Positions 1-5,069 of a stretch of 13,150 bases of DNA are shown one piece after another. The stretch's first letter is position 1; each line of letters starts with the position of its first letter. Below the pieces are notes generated by a model. That model was given only the letters and a program-made list of their open reading frames with translations, ran no database searches and was not told where the DNA came from. The stretch is from positions 1 to 13,150 of the forward strand of contig JACRIR010000105.1 in assembly GCA_016215705.1 (NCBI GenBank), written 5' to 3'. Source of the DNA: Candidatus Poribacteria bacterium. GTDB lineage: Bacteria; Abyssobacteria; SURF-5. The translations under genes and the position numbers were made by a program.

Positions 1-15
1 ACATCTTAACAATTA

Positions 16-35
16 GGGCACGGCGCGCCGTGCCC
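16..35. repeat. Perfect 20-bp GC-rich palindrome downstream of the oxidoreductase operon
   Basis: The arms GGGCACGGCG and CGCCGTGCCC are exact reverse complements with no spacer. As RNA it would fold with an 8-bp stem and a CGCG loop. It begins 33 bp after the stop codon of the gamma-subunit gene (minus strand) and is followed in that direction by TAATTGTT, so it may act as a weak terminator for the operon. The flanking tail CCCCTAC...ATGCCG (33-55) recurs beside a second palindrome at 3401-3433, so it is probably a dispersed repeat as well. Confidence 0.7.
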
Positions 36-68
36 CTACGGACAAAACAATGCCGAATCGGACATCTG

Positions 69-623
69 TCATGGTTTTCTGGCCAGCAGGTTGCCTTCGC
101 GAACGGCTTTCTTGTTCAGTTCGAGGAGCGATTCGCGGCGCGTGCCCTGGAAGCGTTTTGTGACGGCGCGCTCGAGCATGCCCACTGGAACTGACTCTAC
201 CTTGCCTATGTATGCGCCCAGCAGAACCATGTTTGCCACCTGAAGGTCGCCCAATTCGATCGCCTTCTCGGATGCCGGCACGTGAAAGACCTCGATATCG
301 TTCCGCTCGCCCTTGGCGGAGATGACGGAATCGTCACAGAAAATGATCCCGCCCGGCTTAAGACGCATCTCGAACGTCGTGAATGATGCCGGGTCCATGA
401 CGACCGCATGCGCCGGATTGAAAGTCAACGGGCTCGCTATCGGATTGTCAGAGAATATTACGGTGCATTCGCTCTCGCCACCACGCATCGCCGGCGAGTA
501 GTTGGGGAAATATGAAACGTGCTTAAAAAGCTGCATCCCGGCCTCGGCGAGAATCTGGCCGAGAGTGAGTACCCCCTTGCCGCCGAGTCCGGAGAACGTA
601 ACTTCAAAGTATTTGGGTTGCAT
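69..623 (-). CDS. 2-oxoacid:ferredoxin oxidoreductase, gamma subunit
   Basis: This 184-residue protein is the gamma subunit of a four-subunit 2-oxoacid:acceptor oxidoreductase, which oxidatively decarboxylates a 2-oxoacid to acyl-CoA and passes electrons to ferredoxin in the cytoplasm. The N-terminus has the family's glycine-rich loop, here GLGGKG (residues 12-17), followed by LGQILAEAG. The segment PNYSPAMRGGESECTVIFSD is typical of the family. The length is normal for a stand-alone gamma subunit (about 180-190). The ATG at 623 has GAGG 10 bases upstream. It is the last gene of the operon, 112 bp after the beta subunit. The loop reads GGKG where many homologues have GGQG. Substrate specificity cannot be read from this subunit. 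Confidence 0.92.
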   Translation of the reverse strand: MQPKYFEVTFSGLGGKGVLTLGQILAEAGMQLFKHVSYFPNYSPAMRGGESECTVIFSDNPIASPLTFNPAHAVVMDPASFTTFEMRLKPGGIIFCDDSVISAKGERNDIEVFHVPASEKAIELGDLQVANMVLLGAYIGKVESVPVGMLERAVTKRFQGTRRESLLELNKKAVREGNLLARKP

Positions 624-644
624 TATCGATTTTCCTCGCAGTCA

Positions 645-730
645 GTCAACGGTCAACGGCTTGTGGTCTAAGTAACGATGCCAAGATATCATCATCTGAA
701 CCATAAACCATTAACCATGAACCAGAAACC
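645..730. repeat. Intergenic spacer with short degenerate tandem repeats
   Basis: The 112-bp gap between the beta and gamma genes holds two direct copies of GTCAACG (645-651 and 652-658). At 698-730 there is a run of degenerate ACCATNAACC-like units (ACCATAAACC, ATTAACC, ATGAACC, AGAAACC). I see no gene or clear promoter here. It looks like low-complexity repeat filler between co-oriented operon genes. Confidence 0.45.
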
Positions 731-735
731 CCGCT

Positions 736-1506
736 TCAGTCATATATCGAGTCTATGTTCTTGAATTCGCCGAGTGGGAACTCCTTCAGCATGTGTTCCT
801 GAATGTATGCCACCGAATCGACTGGCGACATGCCCCAGACCGACGGGCAAGCAGAAATGAACTCGACGAAGCTGTAGCCCGCGCCACTCATCTGTTTCTG
901 GAAAGCAGTCGTGAGGACTCGTTTCGCTTTCTTGAAATTCCCGGGTGTATGAACGGTCACGCGGGCGGAGTAAGCGACCGCCTTGTGATACGCCGCCAGT
1001 TCCGCGCCGTGGAACGGAAAGCCGTCTTCCCGCCGCCGCCCCTGCTGGGTGGTTGTCGTCTTCATACCCGTGAGCGTCGTGGGCGCAAGCTGACCGCCTG
1101 TCTGGCCATAGCCGGCATTGTTAAGAAAGATTGTGGTCAGATTCTCGTTTCTCAATACCGCGCTGAGGAAGCATCCGAGGCCGATTGCGCCGAGGTCGCC
1201 GTCGCCCTGGAGTGTGAACACGAGCGCGTCGGGATGAATCCGCTTGGCGGCGCTCGCCATCGCGGGAGCGCGTCCGTGCGGACATGAGGCCCAGTCGATG
1301 CCTATCGAGATCGGCGCTCCGCCGAAGCTGCAGCCGACACCCGCAAAACCGATGGCTTTTCCCCCGAGTTTCAACTCCTCGAGAACTTCGCAGATGACGC
1401 GCGTGATGATGCCATAGTGACAGCCGGGGCAGTACAGACTCGGAAAACCGGTCCTAAGTTCCGGCTTGCCACAGACCAACACCTTCTTCTGTTCGCTTGT
1501 GCTCAT
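736..1506 (-). CDS. 2-oxoacid:ferredoxin oxidoreductase, beta subunit (TPP-binding)
   Basis: This 256-residue subunit binds thiamine pyrophosphate and carries the catalytic centre of the oxidoreductase. Visible motifs are the N-terminal CPGC (26-29), HGRAP (77-81), and the TPP/Mg signature GDGDLGAIG (101-109) ending at the NN of residues 129-130. GYGQTGGQLAPTT and the MKTTTTQQGRR segment follow, as in VorA/KorB-type beta subunits. The length fits the family (about 250-290). The motif reads CPGCHYG where most relatives have CPGCGHG, so the histidine is shifted by one position. The ATG at 1506 has GGAG upstream at a longer than usual distance. The gene lies 378 bp after the alpha gene, and that gap is filled by an inverted-repeat element. 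Family assignment is firm; the exact 2-oxoacid is inferred from the alpha subunit. Confidence 0.93.
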   Translation of the reverse strand: MSTSEQKKVLVCGKPELRTGFPSLYCPGCHYGIITRVICEVLEELKLGGKAIGFAGVGCSFGGAPISIGIDWASCPHGRAPAMASAAKRIHPDALVFTLQGDGDLGAIGLGCFLSAVLRNENLTTIFLNNAGYGQTGGQLAPTTLTGMKTTTTQQGRRREDGFPFHGAELAAYHKAVAYSARVTVHTPGNFKKAKRVLTTAFQKQMSGAGYSFVEFISACPSVWGMSPVDSVAYIQEHMLKEFPLGEFKNIDSIYD

Positions 1507-1568
1507 AATATTTTTCCCATCTCCGTATGATTCGTGATTTACGGTTACTGCTGTCCAAAACAGCTCTT

Positions 1569-1877
1569 TTCACCGCAAAGGCGCAAAGAACGCAAAGAGA
1601 AATCTTATACGCCCTGTTGCCCAAATAGAATTGAGCTTCACAGTGCTGTTAGGGTTGTCATTCTGAGGAGCGAAGCGACGAAGAATCTCTCGTTTTCTCG
1701 TAGATTTGCGACCTATAGACAGAGATTCTTCGCTTCGCTCAGAATGACAAACGGCTATTACCATTTGGGCAACACGCCGTATAGTCCAAACACCACCCGT
1801 TGAATACCTTCCTTCAAAAGCTCGACATTCATTCTTTGCGCTCTTTGCGCCTCGGGTCTGAGACCCTTTGCGGTGAA
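1569..1877. repeat. Three-layer nested inverted-repeat element between alpha and beta genes
   Basis: Almost the whole alpha-beta gap is a nest of inverted repeats. The outer layer is TTCACCGCAAAGGCGCAAAG and its continuation (1569-1599), facing its inverse at 1834-1877. The right copy is interrupted by the small palindrome GGGTCTGAGACCC (1854-1866). The middle layer is TATACGCCCTGTTGCCCAAAT (1606-1626 and neighbours) facing ATTTGGGCAACACGCCGTATA (1763-1783). The inner layer is GTCATTCTGAG...GAAGAATCTCT (1655-1690) facing AGAGATTCTT...AGAATGACAAAC (1721-1751). The element ends 7 bp from the alpha stop codon. No coding potential was recognised. It looks like a non-autonomous miniature element, or several nested ones, and would form a long hairpin in the operon mRNA. 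Confidence 0.75.
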
Positions 1878-1884
1878 GACGGCC

Positions 1885-2961
1885 TTACAGGAGCCGCCTG
1901 ATTTCCTCGAAGACGCGCTCGGGGAAGATGAGGCCGTTGGGCTGGTCGCTATTGCGCGCCCACAGACCCAAGTAGTGCACGGGCACTTGCGCCCGGACCG
2001 CGAGGTCGACGTCCTCCTTCATCTGCCCGTTGCTGTCCTCGACGCAGAGCACCTGCTTCGCTTTCAAGGCGGCTTCGCGGAGCGCGGCCTCGGGATACGG
2101 CCAGAGGGTTATGGGTCGGAACAGGCCGACCTTCATGCCTTCGGCCCGCGCCATCTCTATCGCTTTGGCGCACGTGCGCGCAGTCGAGCCGTAAGAAACC
2201 AGAAGCAGTTCTGCGTCGTCGGTATGCGTGGCCTCGTAACGCACCTCATTCTCCTCGATTCGTTTGAACTTCTTGAGGAGCGCCTCGTGCCACGATATGA
2301 CGCCGCCGTAATTCAGCCATCCGACAGTGTGCATGTAGCGCAGGCCGTCCTTCTTATCCGTCCCCTTGAGCGCCCAGAACTTGTCGGGCAGTTCCTCGAA
2401 GGTAAGCTCTTTGAGCTCGACCGCCTCTGCCATCTGGCCAAGAACATAGTCCGAAAGCACAAAACATAGAATGCGGTACTTGTCGGCCAGATGAAATGCA
2501 AGTTGCATCTGCTCGTAAATCTCCTGGCCGGACCACGGCGCGAGCACAATGCAATGATAGCCGCCCTGACCGCCGCCTTTGACCACCATTCTATAGTCGG
2601 TCTGGCCCGCCTGGCCGCCTGTGCCTATGCCCGGGCTCATTCGGGACACATTAACCACGACGCAGGGCGCCTCGATTTCCGCCGTATATGAGATGCCCTC
2701 CTGCATGAGAGCCAGGCCGGGACTCGAGGTGGACGTCATCACTCGAGCGCCCGCAAGTGCGCCCCCATAGACCATGTAGATCGAGGAGACTTCGCTCTCG
2801 GACTGGACAAATACGCCTCCGACCTTCGGCATTTCGCGAGACATGAACTCAGGGATATCATTCTGTGGCGTGATCGGATAACCAAAGAAATACCTGCACC
2901 CGCCGGCGATCGCGCCTCGAGCGACTGCCTCGTTGCCGGTCATGAACATTCTGTCTGCCAT
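1885..2961 (-). CDS. vorB: 2-oxoacid:ferredoxin oxidoreductase, alpha subunit (VorB-type)
   Basis: This 358-residue subunit holds the pyrimidine-binding domain that pairs with the beta subunit to bind TPP, plus the C-terminal domain II. The N-terminus GNEAVARGAIAGGCRYFFGYPITPQN (9-34) and the block TSTSSPGLALMQEGISYTAE (76-95) are signatures of this family. The wording of these blocks and DYVLGQMAEAVEL is closest to subunits annotated as 3-methyl-2-oxobutanoate:ferredoxin oxidoreductase VorB. The length matches (about 350). The start at 2961 lies 6 bp after the ferredoxin stop codon, so the two are cotranscribed. The best functional guess is oxidation of branched-chain 2-oxoacids from amino-acid breakdown, or the reductive reverse reaction. 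2-oxoglutarate remains an alternative, because family wording does not prove the substrate. Confidence 0.92.
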   Translation of the reverse strand: MADRMFMTGNEAVARGAIAGGCRYFFGYPITPQNDIPEFMSREMPKVGGVFVQSESEVSSIYMVYGGALAGARVMTSTSSPGLALMQEGISYTAEIEAPCVVVNVSRMSPGIGTGGQAGQTDYRMVVKGGGQGGYHCIVLAPWSGQEIYEQMQLAFHLADKYRILCFVLSDYVLGQMAEAVELKELTFEELPDKFWALKGTDKKDGLRYMHTVGWLNYGGVISWHEALLKKFKRIEENEVRYEATHTDDAELLLVSYGSTARTCAKAIEMARAEGMKVGLFRPITLWPYPEAALREAALKAKQVLCVEDSNGQMKEDVDLAVRAQVPVHYLGLWARNSDQPNGLIFPERVFEEIRRLL

Positions 2962-2967
2962 GTTGTC

Positions 2968-3198
2968 TCACTCGCTTTCATCTATGAATTTGTACACCTC
3001 GATTGCGAAATCGGGGCACATATTGCCGCAAGTTCCGCAAGCGACGCATTCCTCGGGATTGATAAACTCCGGAAGGAGCGCACCCGAGCGCGTGAATTTG
3101 TCCCTGGATATCTGAATGCATCCTTTCGGGCAATACTCGACACACAAGGCGCAGCCCTTGCACGTGTCATCAAGGATTATTATCTCACCTTTTGTCAT
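2968..3198 (-). CDS. 2-oxoacid:ferredoxin oxidoreductase, delta subunit (2x[4Fe-4S] ferredoxin)
   Basis: This 76-residue protein has two complete CxxCxxCxxxCP clusters (Cys 13, 16, 19, 23 and Cys 51, 54, 57, 61), each binding a [4Fe-4S] centre. An extra cysteine sits at residue 27. It carries electrons from the alpha/beta catalytic core to soluble ferredoxin. It is the first gene of the operon and sits 6 bp before the alpha gene. That position and order (delta, alpha, beta, gamma) match four-subunit Kor/Vor operons. The ATG at 3198 has a GGAG Shine-Dalgarno site 7 bases upstream. I could not find a convincing -10/-35 pair; the upstream region is occupied by a repeat element from 3248. Confidence 0.93.
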   Translation of the reverse strand: MTKGEIIILDDTCKGCALCVEYCPKGCIQISRDKFTRSGALLPEFINPEECVACGTCGNMCPDFAIEVYKFIDESE

Positions 3199-3247
3199 GT
3201 GATTCTCCGTTCCTTGTTAAGATCTACACGATAACGAACTCGTACTA

Positions 3248-3580
3248 ACCGCAAAGGCGCAAAGGACGCAAAGCAATCTTTCGCAACGACATTTCCCTCA
3301 CCACGCATTGTTGGTAATCGGCTTCGACAAGCTCGGGCCTCAAGTGTCTGTACGACTCAGTATCAATTTCTTGAAGTCTTACCGTGATTTCTTTTTGCAA
3401 GGGCGGTTCGCGAACCACCCCTACAAAATGCCGGTACTCCTACAGTAGACTTCCGCTCTTGCTGGACTGAAAAAGAAGAGGCTATTATTCGCATAATTCG
3501 TCTCGCGCCTTGCGCGATTCGCGACATTCGTGATCCCGGAGTTTCTTCTTTCGGCTTCGTATTTGCGCCCTTGCGGTGAA
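3248..3580. repeat. Composite repeat region upstream of the oxidoreductase operon
   Basis: The 390-bp gap between the ferredoxin and dehydrogenase genes contains no recognisable gene. It is bounded by ACCGCAAAGGCGCAAAGGAC (from 3248) and the inverted TTTGCGCCCTTGCGGTGAA (3562-3580), the same outer module as at 1569-1877. Inside are GCTTCGACAAGCTCGG (3321-3336), a 20-bp palindrome with one mismatched pair (3401-3420), and a CGCG-rich stretch with ATTCGCGACATTCGTG (about 3519-3534). The palindrome tail CCCCTAC...ATGCCG (3418-3433) repeats the tail at 33-55. The layout suggests a mosaic of short dispersed elements, with the later ones landing inside the earlier one. Confidence 0.65.
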
Positions 3581-3588
3581 ACCCCCTT

Positions 3589-4554
3589 TTAGAAGTTCAC
3601 ACAAAACTCGGGCTTGTCGCCGCGGGCGACCCTCTTGATCGCCTTTGCAACCTGGGCAAAATTGCGCGCTCTCGACTCGAACGTGGACGTGGCCACGTGC
3701 GGCGTGAGCACGACGTTATCCAGTTTGAGAAACCTGTCATCGAGACTAATCGGCTCCTCCCAAAACACATCGAGGCCGGCCCCCGCAATCTTGCGCTCCT
3801 TGAGTGCGCGCAGAAGACCATCCCGTTCCACGAGTCCGGCGCGGGCGATATTTATGAAATAAGCCGTCTCCTTCATTTTGCAAATTTGTTCGTAGCCTAT
3901 CATGGAGCGGGTCTCGTCATTGAGAGGGCAGTGGAGCGACACGAAGTCGCTCTCGGTCAGTATCTTATCAAGTTGGTCTATGCCCGCGAGGAAATCGACG
4001 TCAGGGCTATGAATGTGGTCGTGGTACTTGTCGACGGCGAGTATCTTCATCTCGAAGTTCCTGGCGCGCCTCGCGGTTTCCTTGCCGCTGTGACCGAGGC
4101 CGACGAGCCCGAGCGTCTTGCCATCCAGTTCCGCGCCGAGTGGCAGAAAAAAGATGCCCTTGCGAAGGTTTTCCTGTGCCTCATTAAGTCTGCGAGAGAG
4201 CAATATCATGAGGGCAATGGTCAACTCGCCCATCGACGCAGCGCTTCCGTATGGAACGTTTGCCACGTAAACGCCGCGCCGCGTCGCCGCCTCGACGTCA
4301 ACTCCGTCGAGCCCGACTCCCGCCTGGATTATCAACTTCAGCTTGGGAGCGGCATTGATGACCTCGGCGTCTATCTTCGATACGGCCGGTATTATGACTT
4401 CGGCGTCCGAAACCTGTTCTGAAAGGGGGACCGTGTCATCCATTGAAGCCAGTTCAACCGGAAAATCACCCAACTCCTCAAAAAAGGCGAGAAGCGGGTT
4501 GCCGCCGGCGTTTGTTGCCGCAACTTTGGGAGATACAGCGATAAAGACTTTCAT
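3589..4554 (-). CDS. D-isomer-specific 2-hydroxyacid dehydrogenase (NAD-dependent)
   Basis: This 321-residue cytoplasmic oxidoreductase of the phosphoglycerate/D-lactate dehydrogenase superfamily interconverts a D-2-hydroxyacid and a 2-oxoacid with NAD. The Rossmann loop is GLGHSG (152-157). An aspartate at the end of the next strand (ILAVDKY, Asp175) favours NAD over NADP. The catalytic triad is visible as Arg238 (NIARAG), Glu267 (WEEP) and His286 (TPHVA). The start at 4554 is chosen because AGGAGGT lies about 9 bases upstream. The frame stays open to a TTG at 4671, but that codon is part of the -35 box of this gene's own promoter. There is no ACT domain, so it is not a full-length SerA of the long type. 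The substrate is unknown. It is transcribed alone and stops just after the repeat region at 3248-3580. Confidence 0.9.
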   Translation of the reverse strand: MKVFIAVSPKVAATNAGGNPLLAFFEELGDFPVELASMDDTVPLSEQVSDAEVIIPAVSKIDAEVINAAPKLKLIIQAGVGLDGVDVEAATRRGVYVANVPYGSAASMGELTIALMILLSRRLNEAQENLRKGIFFLPLGAELDGKTLGLVGLGHSGKETARRARNFEMKILAVDKYHDHIHSPDVDFLAGIDQLDKILTESDFVSLHCPLNDETRSMIGYEQICKMKETAYFINIARAGLVERDGLLRALKERKIAGAGLDVFWEEPISLDDRFLKLDNVVLTPHVATSTFESRARNFAQVAKAIKRVARGDKPEFCVNF

Positions 4555-4642
4555 CCTGAAAGACCTCCTAAGGAATAGGTGAAAGGAGAAAAGGACAAAA
4601 AGCAATCTGCTGTGTTCCAGTATGTCGCAGAGGGCGAGAGTC

Positions 4643-4671
4643 ATTATACCAATCGCGTATCCATTTTTCAA
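4643..4671 (-). promoter_or_regulatory. Sigma70-like promoter of the D-2-hydroxyacid dehydrogenase
   Basis: Read on the minus strand there is TTGAAA (4671-4666), a 17-bp spacer and a perfect TATAAT (4648-4643). Transcription would start near 4636, giving a leader of about 80 nt before the ATG at 4554. The match to consensus and the ideal spacing make this one of the strongest promoters in the window. It also rules out a start codon at 4671. Confidence 0.75.
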
Positions 4672-4750
4672 TACGCTGATTACGGGTGGGCCTGCGACAT
4701 ATATATTTGACCAAACTAGCCTAAATTTGCAGATTTTATGTCATATGCTA

Positions 4751-4779
4751 TTGACAAATCTACACCTTAAAGATAAAAT
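4751..4779 (+). promoter_or_regulatory. Sigma70-like promoter of the vWA/FHA gene
   Basis: A perfect TTGACA (4751-4756) is followed by a 17-bp spacer and TAAAAT (4774-4779), in an AT-rich setting. Transcription would begin near 4786, leaving a leader of about 285 nt before the ATG at 5070. It is divergent from the dehydrogenase promoter, with about 150 bp between the two start points. Confidence 0.65.
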
Positions 4780-4822
4780 ACATTATTAAGGTCAATACTT
4801 GCTGAATGGTGAATTTTACCGC

Positions 4823-4930
4823 CATTCCTGCCGCGGAAGGAATGAATCTGCCCTACGCAACGAGAATACCCCACTTCAGAGTTGGAGAGGCAGAGTAAGG
4901 GCGCGCGGGTTTCCTTCAAGATTCCGCGGC
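4823..4930 (+). other. Possible structured leader RNA
   Basis: The leader of the vWA/FHA gene has a hairpin with arms CATTCCT (4823-4829) and AGGAATG (4838-4844). Its loop region also contains GCCGCGGAA (4830-4838), which is an exact reverse complement of TTCCGCGGC at 4922-4930. The two pairings overlap and cannot form together fully. I do not recognise a known riboswitch class here. Short complementary runs can arise by chance. Confidence 0.25.
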
Positions 4931-4978
4931 GGATGAAGGCGCATCAGTCCCTCCGGATCGTAACCCATGATCCTGGAG

Positions 4979-5000
4979 AAGTGTGAATAGATTCACACTT
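4979..5000. promoter_or_regulatory. CRP/FNR-family-like operator, perfect 22-bp inverted repeat
   Basis: Arms AAGTGTGAAT and ATTCACACTT flank a 2-bp AG centre, with every base paired. The core is TGTGA (4982-4986), six bases, then TCACA (4993-4997), which matches the CRP consensus TGTGA-N6-TCACA exactly. Its centre lies 80 bp before the vWA/FHA start codon. If a second promoter uses AGTAAT (5022-5027) as its -10 box, the site would sit about 44 bp before that start point, near the position of class II activators. If the upstream TTGACA promoter is used, a protein bound here would act as a roadblock. Which of these holds is inference. Confidence 0.55.
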
Positions 5001-5069
5001 GCAAGGGCCTGACCCAGCCTAAGTAATCGGATGCGTTCGCGTTAGGATATTCAAGGTCGGAGGCTCAGA

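Noticed and set aside
1534-1803. Plus-strand open frame in the alpha-beta gap
   Set aside because: It consists of inverted-repeat modules and gives no recognisable protein.
1569-3580. CRISPR array
   Set aside because: The repeats are inverted and nested, differ in spacing, and lack regular direct repeats with unique spacers. No cas gene is present.
3697-4422. Plus-strand open frame of 241 codons
   Set aside because: It is antisense to the dehydrogenase catalytic region and has no domain.
4555-4671. N-terminal extension of the D-2-hydroxyacid dehydrogenase from a TTG at 4671
   Set aside because: The extension covers the promoter (its TTG is part of the -35 box) and the Shine-Dalgarno site. 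The family normally begins close to MKVFIAVSP.
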